64,000 bases of DNA, from assembly GCA_905182995.1 (NCBI GenBank), contig CAJJDP010000033.1, positions 328,696-392,695 of the forward strand. Reading direction: 5' to 3'. Of this stretch, positions 1 to 13,842 are shown piece by piece (the stretch's first letter is position 1; the number at the start of each line of letters is the position of its first letter). This DNA is from Paramecium octaurelia (taxonomy: Eukaryota; Ciliophora; Oligohymenophorea; Peniculida; Parameciidae). The position numbers and the translations under genes were made by a program. The notes below the pieces were generated by a model. It was given only the letters and a program-made list of their open reading frames with translations, was not told the origin of the DNA and made no database searches.

Positions 1-820
1 TGAAACTTATCTCCCTGTTACAAAAAATCAAGAGAGTATGGCATATTATATTGTTTAGGAGAAATTGTGGGAGATACAAAGTAAGTCGAATTTCATGAAC
101 TTCAATAAGATAAAAAATAAAAAATCGAAATCAACTATTTTTTAGCTATTGGTGGTGTTAATTTGTAAGAATCGTTTTAAGCAACTACATTTGAAAATAT
201 TGATAAAATTAGCTAATTAAGTGCCCCTTTTTAAAATGAAAATAGGAATCCAGAATTCTATTCTATCAAAAAGGGATTCAGAAAATTAGATTAGAATCCT
301 AACTAAGCTGTGATTTACTTTTAAAAGTCAGATACATCATCATAAGTAAAAGTTACCAGAAATTTTGAAAAATACCTGAAGAATGACAATAATTCATGGA
401 CATAAAGTCAAAATAAGCAACATTTGTAATTATTAAAGAAAAAGTATCGAAAGGACATTGAAAAATACAAAGAAGATTAACTTAATGCAATTTAATTAGC
501 CATTTAATAAGCCATCCAATAAACCATTTAAGAAACAGTTGAAGAAACAATTGAAGAGAATGTTTTGAAAGAAGTAGATGAAAGTAGATTTTAAGCAGCC
601 AGTAAAAAACTATAAGAAATAATAAATATTAAAGTGAGTAATAATGATTATTCTTCCCTTTAAACATTGCTTCCATAGATTCAAGTAAAATTCATTAAAT
701 CTTTCTTAGAAATTCAAAGATACTAAAAAGATTTATGATTAGTTAGATCCTGAGGCAAGATAAGATCTTGCAGTTAATTTAGAATCCATGATGACCACAA
801 TAGAAGCAATGATTTTGTGA
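1..820 (+). CDS. partial unknown protein, Gln-rich helical C-terminus
   Basis: The 3' part of a gene whose start lies left of the window. With TAA/TAG as Gln, one frame is open from base 4, crosses a likely 25-nt intron (about 684-708, GTA...TAG) and stops at TGA 818-820. The protein is charged and Gln/Glu-rich, with a helical stretch near its end (residues such as LNAIQLAIQQAIQQTIQETV) that suggests a coiled coil. I recognise no catalytic motif or known family. The TGA at bases 1-3 is in the same frame, so an intron boundary probably lies at or just before the window edge. The ORF and intron are well supported; the function is unknown. Confidence 0.6.
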
Positions 821-903
821 ATTTTAGATATTAATATTACCAGACATAAAAATTATAGATAGCATTAATCATACACAATTTATAGCTTAAGTATGAATAA
901 AGT

Positions 904-2318
904 TCATTTGCTTTGGTTATTGTTATTGATTAATCTTCTGTTATATTTTATGAGTTTTTGAGTATACTATTTTACTTTTTGTTTTAAATACACTATTTCT
1001 TAATTTTATATTGTTAACTTGTCTTCTAAAGTCTTCATTTACTCTTATTTCAATGAGACTGAATTTTTGTAGTTCTACTCCATAATATTTAAGTATTCCT
1101 TTGCGTTTTTGTAATTTAAGTTTTATCTTTTCTACATTTTTATTTGTTAAGTTAGTAATTGCACATGAGCATTTAATTACTTAATTATTTTTATTGAATT
1201 TTTGAGATGATTTTCCAATTCAGTAGGATCTTTTTTCTCTGAATGAAAAGAATAATTAGAATGACTTTTTTTTAAATGATTAAAATTAACATTGTTCTCA
1301 TCAAATTGGAAAGATGCCAACTCTTACTTTACATCATCTTCATTGATATCAAATGCTGTTGTGTTGATGTCTTCTCTAATATAATGATAGTCTCCTTATT
1401 AATCAATTGAAGAGAATGCTCCTGTTTTCCCATTCCCAATTGATTCTTATTTCTCATACTTTTATGTCTAAATAAGCAATTCTAATTCTGCTTTCTTGAC
1501 CATCAACTCATTGATCGTATTAGTGTAGATCTTATTTTGATTATTTAGTTTCTAATTTTGGATTTTGAATGAAGAAGTCTGATATTACAATTCTTAAAGT
1601 TCTTAATTAGTATTCTATTATAATTAATGAAAAATTTTTACATTAATTTACTCTAAAAATTGATTTTTATCTTTGCAATTGTTAGATTATAGTTACTCAA
1701 TTTCTATTTGTAATCTAAGTATTTATCTATTTTAGGTAATTTGAATTTCTTCCAATTTGGAATTGCTTTCTTTAAATTGTTTATTTTAATTTATTAAAGA
1801 GATGTGCATGTTTTCCTTAATTTCTAACTACCTTAAAATGAATGTTTTACTTCATTCTCTAGCTTATTTATTTTATCTTCTAAGATAAATATCTATTCTA
1901 AATGACTCTTTAATTTTTAATCCACTGTAAATTCATTCTAAGCTATTTGATCTAATAAATATTAGTTCCACACCTTTTCTTATTCTTACAATTAATCATA
2001 GTGTTTGGTTTACAGATGTTCCAATCTAGTTTACAATTCCTAAATATGACTAGAATGAACTAAAATTAGTTACTTCTTATATTGACTCACTTCTTCTTGA
2101 TTGTTTAGACTGGGTCTTCTGGAAGAGTGTTGCAATTGTAATTCTAATTGTTCTATCATCTAATCTTTTTCAACTATAATATCAATTGCACTTTTCTCTA
2201 ATTGCTCAATTTAAATTTAGAGTTCATTAATATGTTACAGGCCATAATCATATGCTTAGATCATGCTATTAACATCTAAGTTTCTAAAATCTTATAAAGA
2301 ATAGATGGTGTTAGACAT
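904..2318 (-). CDS. coiled-coil protein, about 463 aa
   Basis: Read on the minus strand from ATG 2316-2318 to TGA 904-906, with one 23-nt intron at 1828-1850 (GTA...TAG). Length minus the intron is exactly 464 codons. The protein is dominated by long Gln/Glu/Lys/Leu heptad-like stretches from about residue 30 to 170 and again through the C-terminal third, with a shorter acidic segment between. That is typical of a structural coiled-coil protein of cytoskeleton or basal body. There is no signal peptide, membrane segment or enzymatic motif. It is divergent from the zinc-finger gene that starts just upstream (start-to-start gap about 36 bp), so both promoters must be very compact. Family unknown. 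Confidence 0.75.
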
Positions 2319-2354
2319 CAATTTAATTACGTATATAATAAATATTATTTACAG

Positions 2355-3726
2355 ATGTATAGTGTAATAATAATATATTAAATTTAGGTGAATTAACAAT
2401 TAATAATTGAAAGTAGAAAACCGAATAACTAATTAAGATGGTTATTGGATATGGAAGCATGTCTAAGTTAATTCAAAGAAATACGCAAAAACTATATTTG
2501 TTCACTATATAATATAATTCCTATATTCCATATTGTTTGCAAAAACATTTTTATGATCAGATATTGGTCATTTTTACAAGTTGCTTAAAACAATGGGGTT
2601 TTCATCATAAATATGATTTCATAGATTTATTTGATCTATAGTTCCAACAACTATATTTTTAGCCTTTTTAGAGAGTTTAAATTATTTTTAGCTCATATAA
2701 ATGTTCTTTAAATATTTCATGATATTTATAATGCTTGCATATCATTTGATAAAATTCTTTATTTGTTTACATTTTATAATTATAAATTTGAGGTAAAAAT
2801 TTCCACAATTGAGTAAAAGAAATATTATTCAGAAAAGGTATGTTTGAATCCTATTTGGATAGGAACTCAGGATATCATTTGTAATATTTACGAATTCCCA
2901 ATTAGATAGATAAAATTTCAACTTACTCAATTATTCATAAATAGCAGTATTTGAGAGAAAAAAAAGAATGATATTAGCTTTCCATTAACGTTGATTGATA
3001 TTTCTAGGAAACAGATTAATTATGCTTGTTAATAAGAAATAGAAGGTTTAGAGAATTTTTTATTTTTCTGATAATGATGCTATTCTAAAGGGGGGAATGC
3101 TTTGGATATACTAAATTTTGCCTATGCGTCTACAATATTAGGGATTTATGAGTGGAAGGAACTGTTTCAAAGAGAAATAAGAACCATATTTTTTTCAGTT
3201 TACTTTGTGGCAAACAATACAATTAATTATTTATTCGAAAATTTGCTAAGGTTTAAAAAAAACATATAAATTAGATTCATTAATAAAAAAAAAAAGTATT
3301 TCAGAATGGACTAAAGCGAGAATTTTGAATAGGATCAGGGACCAATTGACTATTATAAAGAATCAATTAGGCTATATTACTACAATATTGTTTTACATTC
3401 TTATGTAAATAATTAGTATTTAGAATTAGTTAGAAAGAGTGAACTAGGAAAAAAATGAGATTAAGTCTAAATTGTAAAAATTCTAAGTTTTAGAGGATTA
3501 AGAGAGTGATATATCACTGGAGGATAAACGGAAAAGGAATAGGAGAAGTGCAGTTGAAATTCCTAGAAGTCATGTATGCACAATCTCTAATTGTAATAAA
3601 TCCTATGGATCTGAGGGTTCATTGATGTAACACATGAAGATCAAACATGGGATGGTGATGAATCAGGATAAAATTGGTCAAGTTCTTGATCAGTTTAGAT
3701 TCCAATATAGTAGTAACTCAAACTGA
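2355..3726 (+). CDS. C2H2 zinc-finger protein
   Basis: Code-6 ORF with two introns: 2838-2862 (25 nt, GTA...TAG) and 2990-3007 (18 nt, GTT...TAG). Spliced length is 443 codons from ATG 2355; a second in-frame ATG at 2451 is an alternative start. Near the C-terminus is a single classical zinc finger, C-x4-C-x12-H-x4-H (VCTISNCNKSYGSEGSLMQH followed by MKIKH). It is preceded by a basic KRKRNRRS patch that could serve for nuclear import and by a helical Gln/Glu-rich region. The N-terminal 250 residues match nothing I know. Inference: nuclear, nucleic-acid binding. The 18-nt intron is at the lower size limit for the genus, so splicing there is the weakest point. Confidence 0.7.
2990..3007 (+). 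other. 18-nt intron
   Basis: GTT...TAG segment whose removal joins two long open frames of the zinc-finger gene (reading ...LAFHQ before it and RNRLIM after it) and skips an in-frame TGA at 2992-2994. It would be among the shortest spliceosomal introns known. The call rests on frame continuity only. Confidence 0.5.
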
Positions 3727-3814
3727 TTTTAATTAATATAATTAATGGATCTATGTATTTTACATTATAGAATTAGATGATTCTTCAAAGGCAATTCTGC
3801 ACTGAGAAATCTGA

Positions 3815-4204
3815 ATGAATTCTAACAATAGTAGATTTAAAAAAACAAATTGCTATTCTTGGAATAGTTTTAGGATCAGCTCTTTCCAAAACAACATTGG
3901 CATTTAATCTCGAAGTCAGGGATAACGCTTAAAGGCTTATGTTGCTCTTTAGCAAATATCTTTGAAGAAGAATCCTTTGTAACAAGATCAAAACTAAAAT
4001 TACTCAATTAATAATCTAAGGTTTCAGAATTTATTCAATTCAGTAGACAGCTTGTTAAATCATTACAGACAGCATATTTAACTCATTAAGCTAGGCTAGT
4101 TTTTATTAATAGATGAGCTTTATGATTTTGTTGATTAGGTTTATAATATTTGTTAAACAAATATAACTTAGAATTTAAACTCAAAAAGCATACAGATATA
4201 ATGA
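3815..4204 (+). CDS. small unknown protein, 129 aa
   Basis: Uninterrupted code-6 ORF of exactly 130 codons from ATG 3815 to TGA 4202-4204. The N-terminal 60 residues are Asn/Ser/Gln/Arg-rich and look disordered. The second half is a regular amphipathic helix pattern (LLNHYRQHIQLIKLGQFLLI). No known domain. It lies between the zinc-finger gene (stop 3726) and a convergent small gene on the minus strand. Two other frames overlap part of it, but this one has the composition typical of neighbouring genes (Gln/Asn/Lys-rich) and a clean start and stop. Confidence 0.55.
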
Positions 4205-4424
4205 TAATTACGAATGGGATATAATTATTTTAACTTGTATATTGAAAATATTTAGATGATTAAAATTAAAATATTTAGAATCAAAGTTTATGTTAATTAT
4301 ATACCAATAGTTGTTAAGCCTTTTAAATTGAAGTTAATTATGAACTAACTATAACAATAATTAAAACCTATTACTTTGGAGAAATTATAAAATTGAAAAT
4401 GGTATTATAATATTAATCTATTTA

Positions 4425-4736
4425 TCATAATAACGTGGAATAATCAAACTAGTTCTCAATGATTCTCATAATTCTGGTGTGAAGACTTGTAACTTAATAA
4501 ATTAAGTTCTATTAGAATTTAAGTAAATAGTATATTTCCATGCTCACTGGTTGCTATGAGTTCTAGACTTTATCTAATTTTATTAATTGTTTCTCCAGTT
4601 TTTTAGTTTGCTTGCTTCTGAAATCCAACTTTCTTGATTTTCCTTTATCATCCTCTGAGTATTCCTCATCTTCTCTTAGATTATAATCATCATATGATGT
4701 ATCTAAGGATAATTATTTTTAAGACTTTTTATCCAT
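4425..4736 (-). CDS. small charged protein, 103 aa
   Basis: Intron-free ORF of 104 codons from ATG 4734-4736 to TGA 4425-4427. It begins MDKKSQKQLSLDTSYDDYNL, continues acidic then basic, and ends in a helix with a short Leu-rich heptad pattern. No recognisable domain. The region between its start and the next gene at 5062 is intergenic. Probably a real small gene because composition and ends are clean; function unknown. Confidence 0.5.
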
Positions 4737-5061
4737 AAAATAATAAATAAATATCAAACATTATCAGGATTAAATCTTATATATAATAAATCATGATATT
4801 TATTTTAAATAATTTCAATTAAAACAATGATATTTTATTAATAATTCTGATTTTATTTTGAGTTATTAAGTTGATAAGATAATAGGAATTCAAAAACAAT
4901 TCTTTTATTGTTTAGAATTTTAGAGACTATAGACTATAACTAAGAGAATTTATGCAATTTACAAATCATCTTTTATTGAAATACTATATAAAGAATTGAT
5001 CAAATATATGTCAATTTTTTATATATTTACAAATATAATTGAATTAATTAAATTTTAATTA
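4737..5061. other. intergenic, AT-rich
   Basis: About 325 bp of very AT-rich sequence between two divergent start codons, so it presumably carries both promoters. I see no ORF, structured RNA or repeat in it. Confidence 0.5.
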
Positions 5062-5811
5062 ATGTATTAACCTAGTATTGATTAGAACATTATATAATCT
5101 ACAACAGTTAAAACAATTAAAGAACTAAAAAAATTGGGTGATTCTAGGATTAATTTAGAGGCGGAAGAGAATGAAATTAATGATTCTACTTTAAGCGGAA
5201 AAAACTCTCCTGGTGGAGAAACATCAAAAACCTAGCATACTAAAATTACTATAATTAAAAAGCCAAAGTTTACTTCCAATGCTTAAACTTAGAATCGCAT
5301 TGTTTCTATGAAGTAGACTATCAATAAACCAACTGAAGAAGCTACTGAATAAAGTAATGTTTTCAGAAGGGCCTCCTTAAGATAAGGTTCAATCAAGCCT
5401 TTGAAACCTAATACTTAATTATAATAAGAAGGAAGTGACCCTGTTGATTTGAGTAATGCACTTAATTTAGTTTTAACGAAATCCAAGAACTTAAGAGATT
5501 AGTTTGAAGAATTACAGCTTACGAATACTTTGATTAACAAATTTATAAAAAATGATAAACAATTTCATTTTACATTTTAGGCTTTTCTTGATGATTTAGT
5601 AGGGAAAGGAAAGTTATCGCAAAATCTAACTAATATTCAAAAACCAATTTTACAAAAAATTGAATAATTTACAATCAATCATGTTAAAAGGTGTATCAAA
5701 AAATCTCAGATCAACCAATAATATGAGGAAAAGTCAAAGCATGTTGATACTTTATTTAATAGATACTATAAAGAATTGGCAAACTTTGGATAAAATGTAT
5801 AATACTTTTGA
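5062..5811 (+). CDS. unknown protein, 249 aa
   Basis: Single-exon ORF of 250 codons, ATG 5062 to TGA 5809-5811. The N-terminal half is Ser/Thr/Lys/Asn-rich and probably disordered, with phosphorylatable patches such as FRRASLRQGS. The C-terminal half (from about residue 130) is helical and includes LNLVLTKSKNLRDQFEELQL and a Lys-rich stretch. No motif I can assign. It converges on the NMNAT gene with about 110 bp between the two stops. Confidence 0.65.
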
Positions 5812-5924
5812 ACAGATAATAATAGTTTGAATGATGATATTAGTATTGTTTTATAAATATTACATTTGATATATCTAATTATCACATTGCACCATATAAT
5901 CATTATATAAATTAATATATTTCA

Positions 5925-6549
5925 TCATGATTGATATAAATTATTTACTTTAATGTATTCGATGATTTCAGGTGTTAATACACCTAAACAATCTAAATAT
6001 TCAGTTTTAGAATTCTTTATCCTTTTCCTAATTTCAGTTGAGCTAATTCCGTATTCAAAATTTTGCACCAATTCATATTTTGGAGGTAGATTTGTAATTT
6101 AATCGATTTTATGTGAACTTCTATTGAGAATGATAAAATTAGTTTCTGCAATTAACTTTTAGCCCTCAACCCAATTAGGTAAGGTATTTACTAAATCACT
6201 ACCAATTACAAAATGAACATTTTAATATTTCTCCCTCAGTTTTTATAGCAAATAATATGTTGGCACCAATTATCCATTTTATAATTCATAGTTATCAATG
6301 ACAACTGAATCTATATTTTTTAATTGATCTTTAGTTCATTAAATATTCAAATACTTTCTACCAGCAATTAGAGCATTTTATATCTGTGAAATCCATCTGT
6401 TAATTATTTATCTTTTCTATTACCACAAGGTACCAAAATAATTTTCTATAAGATGTTTTAGTTTATTAATTCAGCTATCATTAATAAATGACCAATTGTA
6501 GGAGGATCAAATGATCCGCCAATTATACCGATTTTAATTTAGCTTTATT

Positions 6550-6553
<4 letters not shown>
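5925..6553 (-). CDS. nicotinamide/nicotinate-mononucleotide adenylyltransferase
   Basis: Makes NAD (or NaAD) from NMN/NaMN and ATP. It has the two signatures of the family: the nucleotidyltransferase loop GGSFDPPTIGH near residue 13 (GxFxPx[HT]xxH) and ISSTEIR near the C-terminus, the ISSTxxR ATP-binding motif. Between them lie VPCGNR and VIGSDLV, matching the usual order. One 26-nt intron (about 6310-6335) joins LLVEN to QLKNIDSVV. Spliced length is 201 codons, slightly shorter than eukaryotic NMNATs. Because the P-loop begins only about 12 residues after the ATG, this start is the only plausible one, and it overlaps the kinase stop codon by 4 bp (ATGA). Very likely soluble. Confidence 0.88.
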
Positions 6554-8805
<2,252 letters not shown>

Positions 8806-9508
8806 TAATTTATTTAAGAACTTATTAAGCAATAACCAGTTTTTCTGATTGGAAAGAAAACTCTATACAATAAATAATGAATTTTCAGAACAAAGCACAA
8901 ATTCATAAACATTCCCAACTTTTAAAACATTTCATTTTTGAAGGATCTTCAAATTGAAACGATATGCTCTCTTCGAAAAACAAAGAGCCACTATATATAA
9001 TTTCAGATTAAATGAAGAAATTAACCATAATTATCAATAATATTAAATAAGAAGCAGCCTAAGTCTAAGATGACACTTTAAATCTATAATATAATTATAG
9101 AACTTTCGCCACAGCAGAAGCATTAAATTCGCAAATAACTGTTTTATTTTTGACTGCGAATGGAGCACTATTCATCCTCAAAAGAATTGCGATTCCTATA
9201 TGGATTGAGATCGGAGGATATATGGATTGAAAAGCAAGTAATTGTCTTAAGGAGATGAATAAGATAAAGCTACAGATTTACATAAATTATTTTTGATGAA
9301 TATAGATACACATCATAATATTATTTTATTATCTATCAACATATAGTGAACCGTAATTTAAACTCACTCAAAATATCAAATTAGTATTTGGTTCCACGTT
9401 TTATAACTGATCTTCTTAAGCTCACTTAAAATTTATTCGATCTATCTTTTAGGGAATGGCTAAGTACATTCAGAACTTTCGCATATTTTATGGATGGTTA
9501 TTATATTA

Positions 9509-9509
9509 N
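9509..9509. other. assembly gap base (N)
   Basis: The only ambiguous base in the window, exactly at the junction of the two 1311-bp copies. It marks a scaffold join rather than biological sequence. Confidence 0.9.
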
Positions 9510-10117
9510 TTATGAGTTTCACCATTAGATTTAGGACTGTCTTTACTGAACTTGCTTAACCTAAAGGAAATGCTGGGAATTGCTTAAAACTTTGCTTATA
9601 GGTTTACAAAATTTCATACTTTTATAGCATAAGTCTAATTTCTAATTTATCAGACTGTTCATTTGCTCTATCAAATTCAAAATCTAAGGGTTTCTTATAA
9701 ATTATTGGGCTTAAATGAATTCATTTTGAGATATAAGATGATCTAATATAAATGTGTATTAAAATACATTTAGCATCTACCTCCGAATTTAATGATCTTT
9801 CTCCGTAGGAAATTAAGACTTGGAGTATTTTATATTCTTAATAAATTTCCTGTGTGTATTCGGGTGAAATCTAATCCCATTTCAATCTAAGGCTGTTAAG
9901 ACTATTTTAGATAAAAACTTCAATACTATTTTTAACCCCTTGAATGAATTTAGTGCTTTGTTTTATAGGCATTTTCACAAACTTTGGCAACTTGCAAATT
10001 CAACCTGATTTCCTTTCTTCGAAATTCAGCACGAGACTTGCAAGTTTCGTTGTGTAATTTAAGAAAATCAATCTTTATTGGCAAATTGCATATTCTACAG
10101 ATAATTTTATGTTCCAT
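9510..10117 (-). pseudogene. duplicated 5' fragment of the IRE-like kinase
   Basis: The repeat carries a second copy of the kinase start (equivalent ATG at 10115-10117), zinc finger and linker, but ends at the N before the catalytic domain. If the duplication were real this would be a truncated gene of about 170-180 codons. If it is an assembly artefact, this fragment does not exist. I favour the artefact. Confidence 0.6.
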
Positions 10118-10820
10118 TAATTTATTTAAGAACTTATTAAGCAATAACCAGTTTTTCTGATTGGAAAGAAAACTCTATACAATAAATAATGAATTTTCAG
10201 AACAAAGCACAAATTCATAAACATTCCCAACTTTTAAAACATTTCATTTTTGAAGGATCTTCAAATTGAAACGATATGCTCTCTTCGAAAAACAAAGAGC
10301 CACTATATATAATTTCAGATTAAATGAAGAAATTAACCATAATTATCAATAATATTAAATAAGAAGCAGCCTAAGTCTAAGATGACACTTTAAATCTATA
10401 ATATAATTATAGAACTTTCGCCACAGCAGAAGCATTAAATTCGCAAATAACTGTTTTATTTTTGACTGCGAATGGAGCACTATTCATCCTCAAAAGAATT
10501 GCGATTCCTATATGGATTGAGATCGGAGGATATATGGATTGAAAAGCAAGTAATTGTCTTAAGGAGATGAATAAGATAAAGCTACAGATTTACATAAATT
10601 ATTTTTGATGAATATAGATACACATCATAATATTATTTTATTATCTATCAACATATAGTGAACCGTAATTTAAACTCACTCAAAATATCAAATTAGTATT
10701 TGGTTCCACGTTTTATAACTGATCTTCTTAAGCTCACTTAAAATTTATTCGATCTATCTTTTAGGGAATGGCTAAGTACATTCAGAACTTTCGCATATTT
10801 TATGGATGGTTATTATATTA
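9510..10820. repeat. direct repeat, copy 2 (1311 bp)
   Basis: Exact second copy of 8198-9508. On its right it runs into unique sequence (10821 onward), whereas copy 1 runs on its left into the rest of the kinase gene. A collapsed locus would therefore join 9508 directly to 10821. Confidence 0.95.
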
Positions 10821-10882
10821 AGAAAACTATATTTATAGATTTAGGTTTGTAAAATAAAGAAAGATCATTCTAAGTTTTAGGA

Positions 10883-11080
10883 TCACTTATTTCTGTGGAT
10901 GAAAGAAGCAGTTTGTAAAGGACTAACGATGGATTTTGAGGAGGCCCTTCTTTGGAATATTGGGTTCTTCTTAATCACGTAAGGACTTTCGTCTTGAGTA
11001 TTTGATTATATTTGTATCTAATTCTTTGTTGTTGATTGAGGTTAAGATTTAATAGAAGTTTTAGTATTCACGCAGCCCAT
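10883..11080 (-). CDS. candidate 5' exon with lipidation-type MGC start
   Basis: Minus-strand ORF beginning MGCVNTKTSIKSQPQS and continuing Ser/Gln/Lys-rich with FQRRASS, a PKA-like site, until a TGA at 10883-10885. Met-Gly-Cys is the usual N-myristoylation plus palmitoylation start, common on membrane-tethered kinases. It is on the same strand as the IRE-like kinase and, once the repeat is collapsed, lies about 960 bp upstream of the zinc-finger ATG. It could be that gene's true first exon, joined by several small introns I could not place securely, or a separate small gene. A competing plus-strand frame overlaps it (see findings). Confidence 0.4.
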
Positions 11081-11533
11081 TATTTATTTTAAATATTAAT
11101 TTCAAACTAATAAAATTGAGACTTATAAATCTGACAAAATATAATTATTCATTATTTTTTATCAGTATACAAAAATTAGACATTGACAAATAAACGAAGT
11201 CAGATTTCATTTAAGATTAAATTTCTGATAAGCGTTTTGCAGAATAACTTAATTAACAAATTTATTATTGACAATTAAACATAAATTTAAATACTTAAGA
11301 GCTGAACTATTCTTTTTTTTAATTCTTAGTAACGGGGAATCATCTTAAATTAATTCCAACATTTCATCATCAATTATGATTTATGTGAATTCTTATTATT
11401 TGATAATCTAAAATTCCATATAAATGTTATAAATATTATAATAAAAATTATACAATAGATAATTATTTATAAAGTGATTGATTTTATCTTTTAAAAAGTT
11501 TAATGAGAAAAAACATTTTTAAACAAAAAATAC
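11081..11533. other. intergenic, AT-rich
   Basis: About 450 bp between the MGC start codon and the stop of the CK1-like gene, both on the minus strand. No ORF of convincing composition, no RNA gene seen. It would hold the promoter of the MGC gene and the 3' end of the CK1-like gene. Confidence 0.5.
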
Positions 11534-13041
11534 TCAATCAAAAATATGGCATTTACTCACTTTAAACTCTAGGATTGGGTTTTTGTGATTGTAAAGAATT
11601 GATTAATAGTATAGCATATCATATTTGCTTCCTAAATCCTAATTCTCAAATTCTTATAGCTGTTATTCAGTTTAAAAATTCATTATAAAGTAATCTTGAG
11701 GATTTGCATCTAAAGTAGAGACTCTTGCTCTTTCCCTTTATTACTGCAATATTGGACTTTTGTTATGTATTGAATATCTTGAAAATTTGGATGGTTCATA
11801 ACTTATTGAATATCCTACTTTTATGCTTTCTTTTTCTTTATTCTGATCACTTATGCTATTTTATTGTTAATTATCATCACTTGAATGATATAGTGTTTTA
11901 TCGTTTTAATCAGGGTACACAAAGGTTTGATGTTGTTTTTAAACGGGAGTTAAAGGTTAATTAATCAATTTCTATGAAGATTCTTGTTGGATGTTATTTT
12001 AAGTTTTATGAAATTATGATTTTGATTTATTAAATATTTTTGCAGATTTAGATGATTTAATGGATTTATTTGACTACATCCTCTTATTCATTCTTATCTT
12101 TTTGTTCCAATCAAAAGGCATAGCATCATTTTAACTTTCTACTTTAAATAAATCTTTCAATTATATATAATTGGGCTTGACTTTAACAGATAATCCTTTG
12201 ACATATTTCATATACCTATACTAAGAATAAATGAAGAAAATCACTTTAATATTTGAGATGGCAAGTTTTCACACAATTCTTCAGGAGAAATGTCTTGTTT
12301 CAAAAGACCAATTTTCTCTATTCTTTCGCTGTCTTGCTTTTCAATATTCATCCAAGGTAATTAACCATTTAGAAAATATATTAGAATGTAACCCAATGAC
12401 TCAAGGTCATCTTTTCTGTTTTGCTCTTTACCTAAATGTGCTGCCAAGCTTGCATATCTTGAAGTACCTATGAAAGAAATTTTCTCTTTGCTCTTCTTGT
12501 TCTATTAAAGATTCTTTGCTATACCAAAATCTATTAAATAAATTTTGTCTGAAAGAGATGCTCCAAGGATATTTTCTGGCTTCAAATCTCTGTGTATAAT
12601 ATTTCTAAATTTTGAATAAGTTGATATTTTCTACCTTGCATGAATTTATTCTAAAATGCTAATCATTTGATAAGCTATGTTACAGACACATTCGTATGAA
12701 AACTTTTTAAGCTTCTTGTAATAGTGAGTCAAATCCTTGCCTAAAAGGTTTTGTATCATAATTTTTAGATTCATCTCTTATCCAAACCAATAAATTTTGG
12801 GTACTTATGGAACATCTAGCAAGAGTTTCAGAACTTCGACCTATATTCTAATAGTTTTTAGTAATACTTCATGATTCAAACTATTAAAGTAGGAAACTTC
12901 ACTCTTTTCAACTTTTATCGCCACTTTCAAATTCATCGATTATGATCGTCCCAAATACACTTTTCCAAATGAACCTTGTGATAATAAACTCAAAATTTGA
13001 TAATCCTATGCAATTATATCTCCAGGTTTAAAATCTTGCAT
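11534..13041 (-). CDS. casein kinase 1-like protein kinase
   Basis: CK1-family kinase at the N-terminus followed by a 180-residue Gln/Ser/Lys-rich tail. Catalytic features in order: [13 protein letters not shown] glycine loop, VAIKVE lysine, [24 protein letters not shown], then GTSRYAS in place of APE and [18 protein letters not shown]; these CK1-specific motifs are diagnostic. Three introns restore them: 12216-12244 (29 nt), 12605-12634 (30 nt, joins IHAR to NIIHRD) and 12841-12867 (27 nt). The last two are in frame, visible only because their removal restores the conserved spacing. Spliced product about 473 aa from ATG 13039-13041. The long T-rich plus-strand ORFs here are shadows. Confidence 0.88.
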
Positions 13042-13236
13042 AAGAAAAGAAATATATTTAATTATTTAACTTAATCAAATTATTAAGTAATAGACACTGA
13101 TTCATTTGAAGTTTAAAAAAAAAACTGTAAAAAACCATTCATTTTATTCGATTGGAAAAGTTGATTTTTACTATTTATTTATATATTTTTAAAAAAGATT
13201 TCAAATATCTCTCCTAAGACTTCTCCTCACCTTCTC

Positions 13237-13592
13237 ATGACTTAAGTTCCTATGCCAATTTTAGATATATAAAAAAATAATAAAAATTAACTAAATCAAT
13301 ATCAGAAGTATGGACAGCTATTAGAGGGTTGTTTATAATATAATTCTTGTTTATCTATCACTGTTTTGCACTTTTTCGACCAAGCCAACCCTTTTTATTA
13401 GATGAATTGTGTATGAAAGCAATGAACTGATGTATTAGTAGGCAAACGAGCAGCAGGAAATTAGTCGTTGTGATATGGTTTAAGAGTAAATTCATTTGAA
13501 GGCGAATCGCAAAGAGGAGGACTCAATATAATTATAGTAATTTCTGCGCTTGGCCCTTTATTTTGAATACATCCCATAGATTTGTTTTATGA
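13237..13592 (+). CDS. possible small Cys-containing protein
   Basis: From ATG 13237 a frame reads through a convincing 28-nt GTA...TAG intron (about 13408-13435), giving ...ANPFYQMNC then QANEQQEISRCDMVQEQ. There are a few cysteines, including a C-x10-C pair, faintly like small CHCH mitochondrial proteins, but the spacing does not fit the CX9C rule well. The 3' end is uncertain: either a further 43-nt intron leads to a TGA near 13590, or the frame runs on. Low confidence in ends and in the gene itself. Confidence 0.3.
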
Positions 13593-13842
13593 TTTGCTAA
13601 ATTTAATTATTAAAATACACAATTGATTTATTTATCAATAAGAGTTAATATTTAAGGAAGTAATAATAAATTAAGGAATCTTTTCATTAATTGCAGTCAT
13701 GTAACAAATTGTTGCTTACCATTATAATTTTGTTCGAAAAATTTGATCTAAATTTAAGAAGTCAATAAATTCTTATAATTAAATTTAATGTTGAAGGCAC
13801 ATTAAATTTAATATTTTAATAAAAATTAATAATTTATACTAA

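Noticed and set aside
9013-9230. Plus-strand ORF MKKLTIIINNIKQEAAQVQD... in the repeat
   Set aside because: Ends at TGA after about 70 codons, matches nothing, and overlaps the probable minus-strand kinase 5' region.
11546-12180. Plus-strand frame of about 200 codons without TGA (hydrophobic, Leu/Phe-rich)
   Set aside because: It is the antisense of the CK1-like gene's C-terminal tail; the minus frame has CK1 motifs and normal composition.
13237-13592. Calling the small Cys-containing ORF a CHCH/COX6B-type protein
   Set aside because: The Cys spacing does not give twin CX9C pairs and the 3' end is not fixed, so only an unknown ORF is reported.
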